This document shows, piece by piece, positions 7,828 through 16,831 of a stretch of DNA of 64,000 nucleotides. A program made the position numbers and the translations under genes. Below the pieces are notes generated by a model. It worked only from the letters and a program-made list of their open reading frames with translations, did not search any database and had not been told where the DNA came from. The stretch is taken from positions 109,179 through 173,178 of the forward strand of contig URTM01000001.1 of NCBI GenBank assembly GCA_900550865.1, written 5' to 3'. Numbering within the stretch: the stretch's first letter is position 1; every line of letters begins with the position of its first letter. The DNA comes from an uncultured Dorea sp. GTDB lineage: Bacteria > Bacillota > Clostridia > Lachnospirales > Lachnospiraceae.

Positions 7828-9501
7828 TTATTTCATCTTTACTGCCAGATTTTTCATCTCTCTGGCGCTTTGCATCACCGTATCTGTAATCTTGGCACCG
7901 CCTAAGATTCTTGCCAGTTCTTCCACAGACTTTTCTTCATCCAATGGATAGATATACGTACGTGTCACCGCATCTTCTGTCTTCTTTTCAATCAGGAAAT
8001 GATGATCCGCCATAGCTGCGATCTGCGCCAGATGTGTAATACAGATGACCTGATGTCCCTTTCCGATCAATGCCATCTTTTCTGAAACCTTCTGCGCCGT
8101 ACGCCCGCTGATTCCGACATCAATTTCGTCAAAGATCAGTGTCTCTATCTCATCTTTGTCTGCCATTACTGCTTTGATCGCCAGCATAATTCTGGAAAGT
8201 TCCCCGCCGGAAGCCACTTCTGTCAACGGCTTCACCGGCTGTCCCTGATTCAGGGAAATACGGAATTCCACATCATCGATACCATCTTTGGAATATTCCT
8301 TCTTTTCTGCAAAATGGATCTCAAACTGTACCTGTTCAAAATTCAGATCCTCGAGCCCTTTCTGGATCTTCTTTTCCAGCATTTTCGCTTTCTTCTTTCG
8401 AAGCGCCGACAGCTTTCCGGCCAGTTCCAGATATTTCTGTTCCATCTGCTCACAGGATGTCTTCAGTTCCTGCATATATGCATCATAATTTTCCAGGATC
8501 TCAATCCGTTCTTCCTGTTTCTTACAGTACCTCATGATTTCTTCATAAGAATTCCCGTACTTCGTTTTCAGATGATTGATCTCATTCAGACGTTTTTCTG
8601 TCTCATAGAATTCTTCATCCGAAAACTCACAGTTTTTCTGATATTCTGCCAGTTCATGATTAAAATCATTCAGCAGATTGTCTACATCAGCCAGCTGGGT
8701 ATATAACTGTGACAACTGCTCATCGGCATCCACAGCTTCCGACAGCGTTCGGAGTGCCCTTCCAAGCTTTTCGCTCGCACTTTCCCCATCTTCACCCGTA
8801 TACTGGTAGCATTCCGCAACACTTTGGGCAATCTTTTTTCCGTTACACATACGCCGGTAACATGCTTCCAGTTCTTCATCTTCGTGTTCTTTTAATTCTG
8901 CCCCGACGATCTCATCCACTTCAAACCTAAGAAAAGCCAGTTCCTTTGCCCGCTCGGATCCATCCGCTCCTGCTTCCGACAATTCTCTTATTTTATCTTT
9001 ATACTGCCGCCATGTCTCCGCCACTTTTTCTTTCTGCTTTTTCGTTTCTTCTCCGGCAAATGCATCCACAATTGTCAGATGATTCTTTTTATAAAGCAAT
9101 GACTGATGTTCGTGCTGTCCGTGAATATCAATCAGGATGGAAGATACTGCTTTAAGCGTCGCCATCTGCACCGTCTCGCCATTGATCTTGCTGACACTTC
9201 TTCCTTCCATCAGCCTTCTCTGAAGCGTAACAAACCCGTCCTCCGGGTAAACATCCAGTTCTTTTAATCTGCGGATCTGTCGTTCACTTTCTACCGAAAA
9301 TGTCAGCTCTACCAGTCCGTATCTCGTTCCCTGTCGGAGGATATCTTTCGTGTATCTCCCGCCAAGAGCAAGATTGACCGAGCCAAGAATGATCGACTTC
9401 CCGGCACCGGTCTCTCCGGTTAATATGTTCAGTCCTCTGCCGAACTCTACTTCGATCTCATCGATCAAAGCCAGATTTTTCACATGTAAATATTTTAACA
9501 T
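7828..9501 (-). CDS. recN: DNA repair ATPase RecN
   Basis: A 557-residue SMC-like protein that gathers and protects DNA ends at double-strand breaks. The Walker A motif is GETGAGKS near residue 35. The central part (about 160-380) is charged and Glu/Lys-rich, as expected for a coiled coil. The C-terminal head has the ABC signature ASGGELSRIMLAIKA and Walker B LIFDEIDVGISG. The length is standard. It is the last gene of its operon and begins 8 bp after argR, the argR-recN order known from Bacillus. Confidence 0.96.
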   Translation of the reverse strand: MLKYLHVKNLALIDEIEVEFGRGLNILTGETGAGKSIILGSVNLALGGRYTKDILRQGTRYGLVELTFSVESERQIRRLKELDVYPEDGFVTLQRRLMEGRSVSKINGETVQMATLKAVSSILIDIHGQHEHQSLLYKKNHLTIVDAFAGEETKKQKEKVAETWRQYKDKIRELSEAGADGSERAKELAFLRFEVDEIVGAELKEHEDEELEACYRRMCNGKKIAQSVAECYQYTGEDGESASEKLGRALRTLSEAVDADEQLSQLYTQLADVDNLLNDFNHELAEYQKNCEFSDEEFYETEKRLNEINHLKTKYGNSYEEIMRYCKKQEERIEILENYDAYMQELKTSCEQMEQKYLELAGKLSALRKKKAKMLEKKIQKGLEDLNFEQVQFEIHFAEKKEYSKDGIDDVEFRISLNQGQPVKPLTEVASGGELSRIMLAIKAVMADKDEIETLIFDEIDVGISGRTAQKVSEKMALIGKGHQVICITHLAQIAAMADHHFLIEKKTEDAVTRTYIYPLDEEKSVEELARILGGAKITDTVMQSAREMKNLAVKMK

Positions 9502-9509
9502 GCATCCTC

Positions 9510-9959
9510 CTATAAGATAATCTTGCTGATCTTGTCCATTACTTTCACCGTATCATCCACGCTTCGGATCGCGCACATGATTGTGTCATCTCCCGCAATA
9601 CTTCCGACAATCTCATTCCATTTCATTGCATCCAGTGCCGCACACACTGCACTTGCCATTCCGGCTACCGTCTTGATCACCAGAATATTCTGCGCCATAT
9701 CCATGGACAGATATCCCTCTCTTAAGACACGGATATATTTCTCGCTCATTCCGTTTTCATTATGCTGATGCAGTGCATATCTCTGCTTGCCGTTTTCCGA
9801 CGGTATCTTTGTAAGCTTCAGGTCACGGATATCTCTGGATACCGTAGCCTGTGTGACCTTGAATCCTTCCTGATTCAGGTATTCTGCCAGTTCTTCCTGT
9901 GTTTCAATATGGTGTTTGTTGATCAGTTCAATGATCTTTGCGTGTCTGTTTACTTTCAT
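9510..9959 (-). CDS. argR: Arginine repressor ArgR
   Basis: A 149-residue hexameric regulator that represses arginine synthesis and activates catabolism when it binds arginine. The N-terminal winged helix holds TQATVSRDIRDL (the conserved SRD region). The C-terminal oligomerisation and arginine-binding domain has SIAGDDTIMCA, with the Asp pair that contacts arginine. It lies 4 bp after nadK and 8 bp before recN. No arginine biosynthesis gene is in the window, so its targets must be elsewhere. Confidence 0.95.
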   Translation of the reverse strand: MKVNRHAKIIELINKHHIETQEELAEYLNQEGFKVTQATVSRDIRDLKLTKIPSENGKQRYALHQHNENGMSEKYIRVLREGYLSMDMAQNILVIKTVAGMASAVCAALDAMKWNEIVGSIAGDDTIMCAIRSVDDTVKVMDKISKIIL

Positions 9960-9963
9960 ATCA

Positions 9964-10803
9964 TCAATTTCCCTTCATTTTTTTCCGTAATACTTCCAAA
10001 AAACTGATTTTATTGATCTTCATGATCTTCGTTGACTCTTTTGCCTTGCAGATCGTCAGCTTATCTCCCGTCTCAAGCGGCACACTGGTCGCACCGTCAA
10101 ATGTGACCAGTACCTTTTCGATGTTTCCTCTGCGTCCTTCTCCGATCTCGATTACGATCTCATCGTCCGAAGACAGAACAATACTTCTTGTATTCAATGC
10201 ATGAGAACAGATTGGTGTGATCACAGTAAGTGAAGCTGTCGGTTCCACGATCGGACCTCCAGCCGACAGATTGTATGCCGTAGATCCGGTCGGTGTGGAT
10301 ATGATAATTCCATCCGCCTCGTAAGAATTCAAAAGTTCCCCATTTACAAACAATTTGAAATAAATAATGCGCAGGTCATCACCCCTTCGCGACACAACAA
10401 TATCATTTAACGCAACATCCTTTTTTCCATCCTGAAATGTTCCTTCTAACATCATGCGTTCTTCATACAGATAATCACCCTGCAGCATCTGCGTGATATC
10501 TTCTTCCAGATTATTCACTTCTACTTCTGTAAGATACCCAAGCGTTCCCATATTGATGCCCAGGATCGGAACGTCTCTTTTCCAAAGTGTTCTTGCCACT
10601 TCAATCAGGCTTCCGTCACCGCCGATCACGATTGCACAGTCCATCATGTCCGGAATCCGTTCCCTGATAATGTTCTTTTCTGCATCCTTTTCGCACAATG
10701 CACAGCTTCTTCCTGCTATCTCCAGCAATTCTTTTACTTTTCCTGTCACCGCATGATTCGTATCTTTTCCGTCATTGGTAACGATCCAAAACTTTTTTAA
10801 CAT
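9964..10803 (-). CDS. nadK: NAD kinase
   Basis: A 279-residue enzyme that phosphorylates NAD+ to NADP+ with ATP or polyphosphate. The GGDGSLIEVAR motif near residue 60 carries the catalytic Asp. The conserved TPTGSTAYNLSAGGPI follows in the C-terminal beta-sandwich domain, after LNDIVVSR, which contacts NAD. The length is typical. It sits between tlyA (6 bp away) and argR (4 bp away) in the operon, as in many Firmicutes. Confidence 0.96.
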   Translation of the reverse strand: MLKKFWIVTNDGKDTNHAVTGKVKELLEIAGRSCALCEKDAEKNIIRERIPDMMDCAIVIGGDGSLIEVARTLWKRDVPILGINMGTLGYLTEVEVNNLEEDITQMLQGDYLYEERMMLEGTFQDGKKDVALNDIVVSRRGDDLRIIYFKLFVNGELLNSYEADGIIISTPTGSTAYNLSAGGPIVEPTASLTVITPICSHALNTRSIVLSSDDEIVIEIGEGRRGNIEKVLVTFDGATSVPLETGDKLTICKAKESTKIMKINKISFLEVLRKKMKGN

Positions 10804-10809
10804 CTGCCT

Positions 10810-11619
10810 CTAACCTTTCGCAAGTGTTGCGAATGACTGATCTACTGTCTTTTCGACATCGATTTCCGGCGAGATCCTGTCAGTCGCTTCACATTTCTGT
10901 AAGTGGACCAGATATTCGATATTGCCTTCCGGTCCCTTGATCGGAGAGAATTCCAGATTCAGCACTTCGAATCCGATAGACATTGCATAGTCGATCACTT
11001 TATGAATGACTTCTATATGCGTGCTCTTCTCACGCACAACACCCTTCTTTCCAACCTTCTCTCTTCCTGCTTCGAACTGCGGCTTGATCAGTGCCACGAT
11101 CTGTCCGTCATCCGTCAGGTAATTACGGATCGGAAGCAGTACTTTTGTAAGCGAGATAAACGATACATCAATAGATGAAAATTGTACCGGTTCTCCGATA
11201 TCTTCCGGGGTCACATAACGGATATTTGTCTTCTCCATACATACCACACGAGGGTCCTGTCTTAATTTCCAGTCGAGCTGTCCGCGTCCCACGTCGATTG
11301 CAAATACCTTTACCGCACCATTCTGCAGCATACAGTCTGTGAATCCACCCGTAGACGAACCTACATCTGTACATACTTTTCCTTCTACACTGACATCAAA
11401 GTTCTTGATCGCTTTTTCCAGTTTCAGACCGCCGCGGCTGACATACGGAAGTGTATGTCCGCGCACTTCGATCGTGGCTTCTTCCGGAAATGTCGTTCCG
11501 GCTTTATCTTCTTTCTGCCCATCTACATATACGATTCCGGACATAATGATGGCTTTTGCCTTTTCTCTGGAAGCTGCCAGATTTCTCTTTACCAGTAATA
11601 CGTCTAATCGTTCTTTCAT
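10810..11619 (-). CDS. TlyA-family rRNA 2'-O-methyltransferase
   Basis: A 269-residue protein with an N-terminal S4 RNA-binding domain (about 1-60, starting MKERLDVLLVKRNLA) and an FtsJ-like methyltransferase domain. The AdoMet site is TDVGSSTGGFTD, followed by AIDVGRGQL. In Mycobacterium, TlyA methylates the 2'-OH of cytidines in 16S and 23S rRNA; the Firmicute homologue YqxC is usually called a TlyA-family protein. It lies between dxs and nadK, the order also seen in Bacillus. The exact target nucleotide cannot be read from the sequence. Confidence 0.9.
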   Translation of the reverse strand: MKERLDVLLVKRNLAASREKAKAIIMSGIVYVDGQKEDKAGTTFPEEATIEVRGHTLPYVSRGGLKLEKAIKNFDVSVEGKVCTDVGSSTGGFTDCMLQNGAVKVFAIDVGRGQLDWKLRQDPRVVCMEKTNIRYVTPEDIGEPVQFSSIDVSFISLTKVLLPIRNYLTDDGQIVALIKPQFEAGREKVGKKGVVREKSTHIEVIHKVIDYAMSIGFEVLNLEFSPIKGPEGNIEYLVHLQKCEATDRISPEIDVEKTVDQSFATLAKG

Positions 11620-11633
11620 AATCTCTCCTGTTA

Positions 11634-11715
11634 TCTATACTGTCTCATATATCTTACATTTCATATCCGTTACGTCTCATCTTTATAGCATCTTATATCT
11701 ATAACGTCTCATATA
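11634..11715 (-). repeat. Degenerate short tandem repeat across the dxs end
   Basis: On the minus strand TATATGAGACGTTATAGA (11698-11715) and TATATGAGACAGTATAGA (11634-11651) agree at 16 of 18 positions. Three more degraded units, each ending in AGA or GGA, fill the space between. The first unit encodes the last residues and stop of Dxs; the rest fills the 79-bp gap to tlyA. Confidence 0.6.
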
Positions 11716-13561
11716 ACTTACGGATCTGTGCTGTTATGGAATCTACATCCAGACCAGTCTCTTTACGTAGGACATCCACATTGCCATGCTCCACATAATC
11801 ATCCGGGAGTGCCTGGATCAGTACTCTTGCATCCGCACCCGTCCGCATCAGATACTCACTCACATGTTCTCCGAATCCGCCGGATTTCACATTTTCTTCG
11901 ATCGTAACGATCAGTTTGTGCTTCTCCGTCAGATGATCCAGCATCTCTGTATCCACCGGTTTTACAAATCTTGCATTGATGAGCGAGCAGGAATATCCTG
12001 CTTCTTTTAACCGTTTTCTGACTTCTAATGCTTCCTCAAACATATGACCGACAAAGATCACGGCAATCTCCTGCTCTTCGTATAGCATCTCGCTCTTTCC
12101 ATATACCACCGGGCTTCGGAATTCCGGACAGACATCACACGCACTGCCTCTTGGATACCGGATAGCAATCGGACCGTCATAGGCAATACCGAATCTTACC
12201 ATGTCCGCCAGTTCCCATTTATGCTTCGGTGACATCACAACCATGTTCGGAATATTGCTTAAGTAAGACAGGTCAAAGATTCCCTGATGCGTCTCCCCGT
12301 CATTTCCAACCAGTCCTGCACGGTCTACGGCGAACATCACCGGAAGATTCTGCAGTGCCACATCATGGATCATCTGGTCATACGCCCTCTGTAAAAAGGA
12401 CGAATACACGGCAAATACCGGCTTTATCCCGCCTGCCGCCAGTCCCGCTGCAAATGTCACGGCATGTTCTTCTGCAATTCCCACATCAAAGAATCGGTCC
12501 GGATATTTTATCTGGAATCTTGCAAGCCCTGTTCCGTCTGCCATTGCTGCCGTGATTGCTACCAGCTTTTCATTTCTTGCCGCCTCGTCACACATCACTT
12601 TACCAAAGACATCCGTATAAGAATCTTTCTTCTTCGGACTTTCCGGCTCTCCTGTCTCCACCTGGAATGGTCCGATCCCGTGGAACTTGTCCGGCTTTTC
12701 TTCTGCCGGTTCATAGCCTTTTCCTTTTTTGGTAATTACATGAAGCAGTACCGGACCTTCGATCTTTCTTGCTTCTTTAAATGCACGTACCAGCATTGGG
12801 ATATTATGTCCCTGGATCGGTCCAAGATAAGTGATTCCCATATCTTCAAAGAACATTCCCGGAACGATCAGCTGTTTTAAGCTACTCTTGGTCTTTCGGA
12901 TATGTTCGATCATCGGATCTCCCACAACCGGAACATTATGCAGTACATTTGTCACACCTTTTTTCAGATCTGTATAGAAGTCCGCCGTGCGCAGCTTTGC
13001 CAGATAATCCGACATTCCTCCGACATTTTCTGAAATAGACATATGATTATCATTCAATACAATGATAAAATTCTTCTTAAGCGTGGATGCATTATTCAGT
13101 GCTTCATATGCCATTCCACCCGTCAGCGAACCGTCTCCGATCACCGAGATCACACTGTAATCTTCTCCTTGCAGATCTCTTGCGCATACATACCCAAGCC
13201 CCGCCGAAATCGAAGTAGAGCTGTGTCCGGTATCAAATGCATCGCATGCACTTTCTTTTCTCTTCGGGAATCCGCTCATCCCGCCATATTTTCTCAGGTC
13301 ATCAAATCCGTCTTTTCTTCCGGTCAGGATCTTATGTGTATAGGACTGATGTCCTACATCCCATATGATTTTATCCTTCGGCAGATCAAAGACCAGATGC
13401 ATTGCCATTGTAAGCTCTACTACGCCGAGATTCGATGCCAGATGTCCTCCGGTTTTACTGATCTTTTCGACCAGAAACTTCCGGATCTCCTGTGCCAGTT
13501 CCGGAAGTTCTTCCGGCTTCAGATCTTTTATATCATTTGCTTTTTGAATTCTTTCTAACAT
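11699..13561 (-). CDS. dxs: 1-deoxy-D-xylulose-5-phosphate synthase
   Basis: A 620-residue thiamine-diphosphate enzyme that joins pyruvate and glyceraldehyde-3-phosphate, the first step of the MEP isoprenoid pathway. The thiamine motif starts at GDGSLTGGMAYEALNNAS. DRAGLVGNDGETHQG marks the transketolase pyrimidine domain, and a C-terminal transketolase domain follows. The length is standard. It directly follows ispA, so precursor supply and prenyl chain synthesis share one operon. The last codons lie in a short tandem repeat. Confidence 0.97.
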   Translation of the reverse strand: MLERIQKANDIKDLKPEELPELAQEIRKFLVEKISKTGGHLASNLGVVELTMAMHLVFDLPKDKIIWDVGHQSYTHKILTGRKDGFDDLRKYGGMSGFPKRKESACDAFDTGHSSTSISAGLGYVCARDLQGEDYSVISVIGDGSLTGGMAYEALNNASTLKKNFIIVLNDNHMSISENVGGMSDYLAKLRTADFYTDLKKGVTNVLHNVPVVGDPMIEHIRKTKSSLKQLIVPGMFFEDMGITYLGPIQGHNIPMLVRAFKEARKIEGPVLLHVITKKGKGYEPAEEKPDKFHGIGPFQVETGEPESPKKKDSYTDVFGKVMCDEAARNEKLVAITAAMADGTGLARFQIKYPDRFFDVGIAEEHAVTFAAGLAAGGIKPVFAVYSSFLQRAYDQMIHDVALQNLPVMFAVDRAGLVGNDGETHQGIFDLSYLSNIPNMVVMSPKHKWELADMVRFGIAYDGPIAIRYPRGSACDVCPEFRSPVVYGKSEMLYEEQEIAVIFVGHMFEEALEVRKRLKEAGYSCSLINARFVKPVDTEMLDHLTEKHKLIVTIEENVKSGGFGEHVSEYLMRTGADARVLIQALPDDYVEHGNVDVLRKETGLDVDSITAQIRKLYETL

Positions 13562-13576
13562 AACAAGGTATCCCCT

Positions 13577-14479
13577 CTATCTGTCTCTGTGAATCAACTG
13601 TATCAGAAGCTGTTCCAGATACGCATTCTCCCCTGTAAACTGATGAAGCAGATCAATTGCTTCCTTCGATAATTCTTCCACTTTCTTCTGTGCCTGATCG
13701 ATTCCCAGAAGTGTCACATAAGTCGTCTTCTGGTTCTTCTCATCACTGTGGATCGGCTTTCCAAGCACTTCTTCTGTACTCGTCACATCCAGAATATCAT
13801 CCTGGATCTGGAATGCAACGCCTACATAATGCGCGATCTTTTCTACCTTTTGTACATCTTCGTCCGAAGCACCGCCAAGGATCGCACCGATCATCATCGC
13901 ACATTCGATCAATGCACCCGTCTTCAGTTCATATATCGTATCCAGGACATCTTTCGGAACTGCATGTCCGGTTTCTTTGACATCGATCACCTGACCGCCG
14001 ATCATTCCGTAGATTCCCGCTTTTCTTCCGAGAACAGTAAGCGCACATCCGATCTTAAGACTGTCTTCCGGCGATTGTTCAAATGCCCGGAATGCCGTCT
14101 CGAACGCATAATTCAAAAGCGCATCTCCTGCAAGGATTCCCATATCTTCTCCATATACGATGTGTGTTGTCTTTCTGCCTCTGCGGTACTCATCATTATC
14201 CATCGCCGGAAGATCATCATGCACCAGTGAATATGTATGGATCATCTCAAGTGCTGCCATAAAAGGCTGTAATGCCGCAGGCTCTTCTCCAAAAAGTCTG
14301 CATGTCTCCCGCATCAGCATCGGACGCAGTCTTTTTCCGCCCGCCATCAGACTGTATTCCATCGCTTCCATAATCACTTTCTGATATCCTTCCGCTTCCG
14401 GAAGATATGTTTTCAGGATCTCTTCGATCTCTGCTACTTTCTTTTTCATCTGTATTGTAAATTCTTCTTTAGAATTCAT
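13577..14479 (-). CDS. ispA: Polyprenyl (farnesyl) diphosphate synthase
   Basis: A 300-residue trans-prenyltransferase that condenses isopentenyl diphosphate with allylic diphosphates. The first Asp-rich motif is in HDDLPAMDND and the second in QIQDDILD; both bind magnesium and the diphosphate. The length and the xseB-ispA-dxs setting fit farnesyl diphosphate synthase, although geranylgeranyl specificity cannot be excluded by eye. The frame opens at 14497, but the ATG at 14479 has a better-placed GAGGGTG. The gene overlaps the end of xseB by 11 bp, which suggests translational coupling. Confidence 0.93.
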   Translation of the reverse strand: MNSKEEFTIQMKKKVAEIEEILKTYLPEAEGYQKVIMEAMEYSLMAGGKRLRPMLMRETCRLFGEEPAALQPFMAALEMIHTYSLVHDDLPAMDNDEYRRGRKTTHIVYGEDMGILAGDALLNYAFETAFRAFEQSPEDSLKIGCALTVLGRKAGIYGMIGGQVIDVKETGHAVPKDVLDTIYELKTGALIECAMMIGAILGGASDEDVQKVEKIAHYVGVAFQIQDDILDVTSTEEVLGKPIHSDEKNQKTTYVTLLGIDQAQKKVEELSKEAIDLLHQFTGENAYLEQLLIQLIHRDR

Positions 14480-14696
14480 GTTCCTCACCCTCTTCATCTA
14501 ATAACAGCATTTTCTTTTCTACTTTGTCGATCTTGCTGTTACAGGCTCTCAGCATATCCATGCCCCGATGATACAGCCGGAATGACTCCTCCAGCGAAAT
14601 CTCTCCGTCTTCCATCTCTTTTATCGTCTGTTCTAAGCCAGAGAATATCTCCTCAAGGCTCTGATCTTCCAAAGATTGTTCCTTATTTTCTGCCAT
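14469..14696 (-). CDS. xseB: Exodeoxyribonuclease VII small subunit
   Basis: A 75-residue, mostly helical acidic protein with the family pattern FSGLEQTIKEMEDGEISLEE followed by YHRGMDMLRACNSKI. It binds several copies per XseA chain to form the nuclease that degrades single-stranded DNA to oligonucleotides. It lies 17 bp after xseA and overlaps ispA by 11 bp. Confidence 0.95.
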   Translation of the reverse strand: MAENKEQSLEDQSLEEIFSGLEQTIKEMEDGEISLEESFRLYHRGMDMLRACNSKIDKVEKKMLLLDEEGEEHEF

Positions 14697-14713
14697 TTGT
14701 CTCTCCCGCTATC

Positions 14714-15928
14714 CTATATCTCATATGTCTTATTCTGCACATCCTCTACGGATGCATGAATCAGTCCGTCCGTCACATACACCGTCAGTTCATCACCTTT
14801 TTTTACCTGCCGTATACTCTTTACCACGCCGCCGTCTGCTTCTTCTACATACGAAAATCCCTGATTCAGCTTCCAGATCGGTGACAGTCCATTCATCTTC
14901 TCGATCTGGATTGCCAGACGATATCTCGCTTCTTTCACACGGTCATTCATCAATTGCCGTAATTCATCTTCCAATTCTGCCAGCCGCTGCTGTTGTTCCT
15001 GTAATTTATGACGCGGGTGCAGATAAGAAAGTCTGGTCTCCATTTCTTTTAACCTCAGCCTGTTCATACGGATGATTCCCGTTACGCTTCGGTTCATACG
15101 CAGGCGGCATTCTCCCAGATAGTTTTCCACCTGTCTGTAATCCCACACGGCAAGTTCTGCAGCTGCCGAAGGTGTCGGCGCACGAAGATCCGCCACATAA
15201 TCCGCGATTGTCACATCGGTCTCATGGCCTACCGCCGATATCACCGGAACCGTGCAGTCAAAGATTGCTCTTGCCACTTCTTCTTCATTGAATGCCCACA
15301 GATCTTCGATCGAACCGCCGCCTCTTCCAACGATGATCACATCTACATCTTTCATCTCCAGCATACGGATCCCCCGCACAATGGACTCTTTGGCGCCTTC
15401 TCCCTGCACCTGAGCCGGATAAAGGATCAGCTGCACATACGGATTCCGTCTGGAAGAAATATTGATGATATCCCGGACAGCTGCTCCCGTCGGTGCGGTC
15501 ACTACGCCAATCCGCTTTGCATATCTCGGAATTTCTTTTTTGTATTCCGGCGCAAACATTCCCATCTCTTCCAGTTCCTGTTTCAGCATCTGGTACTTCT
15601 CATAAAGCGTACCTTCTCCGTCCAGACGGATCTCATTCGCGTAAAGCTGGTAAGAACCGGTTCTTTCGTAGACATTTACCGAACCAAGTACAATGATCTG
15701 CTGTCCTTCTCTCATATGAAAAGAGAGCCCGCCTCGCTGCCCCGCAAACATGACACAGGCAATCGTTCCGGACTCATCCTTTAATGAGAAATATATATGT
15801 CCCGATGTGTGGTACTTACAGTTAGAGACTTCTCCTTTTACATAGATACGGTTCAGCATAAAGTCCTGGGTGAACATATTCTTGATATATGCATTCACCT
15901 GTTTTACTGTATATACATTTCGAGCCAT
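14714..15928 (-). CDS. xseA: Exodeoxyribonuclease VII large subunit
   Basis: A 404-residue catalytic subunit. The N-terminal OB fold (about 1-105, with YVKGEVSNCKYHTSGHIYFS) binds single-stranded DNA. The central nuclease domain includes GVVTAPTGAAVRDI and VIIVGRGGGSIEDLW with conserved acidic residues, followed by a helical region that binds XseB. It lies between nusB and xseB in the operon. Confidence 0.96.
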   Translation of the reverse strand: MARNVYTVKQVNAYIKNMFTQDFMLNRIYVKGEVSNCKYHTSGHIYFSLKDESGTIACVMFAGQRGGLSFHMREGQQIIVLGSVNVYERTGSYQLYANEIRLDGEGTLYEKYQMLKQELEEMGMFAPEYKKEIPRYAKRIGVVTAPTGAAVRDIINISSRRNPYVQLILYPAQVQGEGAKESIVRGIRMLEMKDVDVIIVGRGGGSIEDLWAFNEEEVARAIFDCTVPVISAVGHETDVTIADYVADLRAPTPSAAAELAVWDYRQVENYLGECRLRMNRSVTGIIRMNRLRLKEMETRLSYLHPRHKLQEQQQRLAELEDELRQLMNDRVKEARYRLAIQIEKMNGLSPIWKLNQGFSYVEEADGGVVKSIRQVKKGDELTVYVTDGLIHASVEDVQNKTYEI

Positions 15929-15941
15929 TCTCTACCTCTGA

Positions 15942-16340
15942 TTAATCTGCAAGCTTTGCCAGTACTCCATTTACAAATGATGCACCGTCTTCACTGCTGT
16001 ATTTCTTTGCAAGATTGACAGCTTCGTTGATCGCAACACCTGTCGGGACCTCCTCGTCCCACTTCATCTCATAAACCGCAAGTCTCAGGATTGTAAGATC
16101 CACCTTATTCATACGACCTGTCTTCCATCCGGTCGCATGCTCATTGATCATTGCATCAATTGTATCAATCTTCTCTACAACCTTCTGCGCTTTTTCACTG
16201 ATATACTGCATATCTTTCTCTGAAGCACCTTCGATCTGTTCAAAATACAGTTCTGCCTGTGTTCCGTGTTCTGCTTCTTCATTAAAATCAGCACCGAATA
16301 TTAATTTAAAGATATGCTCTCTCTGCTCTGTTCTCTTCAC
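15942..16340 (-). CDS. nusB: Transcription antitermination factor NusB
   Basis: A 132-residue all-helical protein that binds boxA RNA together with ribosomal protein S10 and helps transcription of rRNA operons. Family marks are MKRTEQREHIFKLIF at the start and VPTGVAINEAVNLAKKYSS near the end. It starts at a GTG placed directly after the stop of the asp23-like gene, whose last codons contain the CGGAGGA ribosome site. The asp23-nusB-xseA order is conserved in Firmicutes. Confidence 0.96.
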   Translation of the reverse strand: MKRTEQREHIFKLIFGADFNEEAEHGTQAELYFEQIEGASEKDMQYISEKAQKVVEKIDTIDAMINEHATGWKTGRMNKVDLTILRLAVYEMKWDEEVPTGVAINEAVNLAKKYSSEDGASFVNGVLAKLAD

Positions 16341-16724
16341 TTATGCTTCCTCCGGTATCTCGACTCCGGCAACGCGGATGTTCACATCTGCCACCTCAAG
16401 TCCTGTCATATTCTCGATTGCAGTTTTTACCTTTTCCTGCACTTTGGAAGTAATGTCTTTGATGCTGTATCCATAGTTCAGATTCAATGCCAGTGATACA
16501 GTAACGATTCCATCCAGCACATCTACTTTTACACCTTTGGATAAAGACTTCATTCCAAGCTTGCTGATCAGTTCTCTTGTTGCATTGCCTGCCATAGAAG
16601 CCACACCTTCTACTTCCATTGCCGCAAGACCTGCAATGATTGCTACAACTTCATCTGCAATCTTGATCTCTCCAAGGTTTTCATCTGTTTTTATTGTATA
16701 CGTATTCTTTTCTTCTTTACTCAT
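16341..16724 (-). CDS. Asp23/Gls24 family envelope stress protein
   Basis: A 127-residue protein of the Asp23/Gls24 (DUF322) family, similar to Bacillus YloU and YqhY. The conserved part runs from IKIADEVVAIIAGLAAMEVEGV to the end. In Staphylococcus, Asp23 coats the inner side of the membrane and affects envelope stress; Bacillus YqhY, encoded just before nusB as here, is linked to fatty-acid synthesis control. I infer a YqhY-like role from the position. It is the first gene of its ten-gene operon, with a GGGAGG ribosome site. Confidence 0.9.
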   Translation of the reverse strand: MSKEEKNTYTIKTDENLGEIKIADEVVAIIAGLAAMEVEGVASMAGNATRELISKLGMKSLSKGVKVDVLDGIVTVSLALNLNYGYSIKDITSKVQEKVKTAIENMTGLEVADVNIRVAGVEIPEEA

Positions 16725-16763
16725 ATTCTCAGAGACCTCCCGTCTGGTTTTTCACTGTCTTTT

Positions 16764-16792
16764 ATTATAACAAACTTATATACATTTGAAAA
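16764..16792 (-). promoter_or_regulatory. Sigma-A promoter of the asp23-nusB-recN operon
   Basis: The minus strand has TTTTCA (16787-16792), a 17-bp spacer and TATAAT (16764-16769), 40 bp upstream of the asp23-like ATG. The -35 box overlaps the 3' arm of the prfC terminator. Confidence 0.65.
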
Positions 16793-16815
16793 CCCCCAGT
16801 CACCCCGGGAGTTTT
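16786..16815 (-). terminator. Probable terminator of prfC
   Basis: The minus strand forms AAAACTCCC ... GGGGGTTTT with a 9-nt loop, 17 bp after the prfC stop. The T tract is part of the stem, so strength is uncertain. Confidence 0.5.
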
Positions 16816-16831
16816 ATTTCTGGTTATATTT

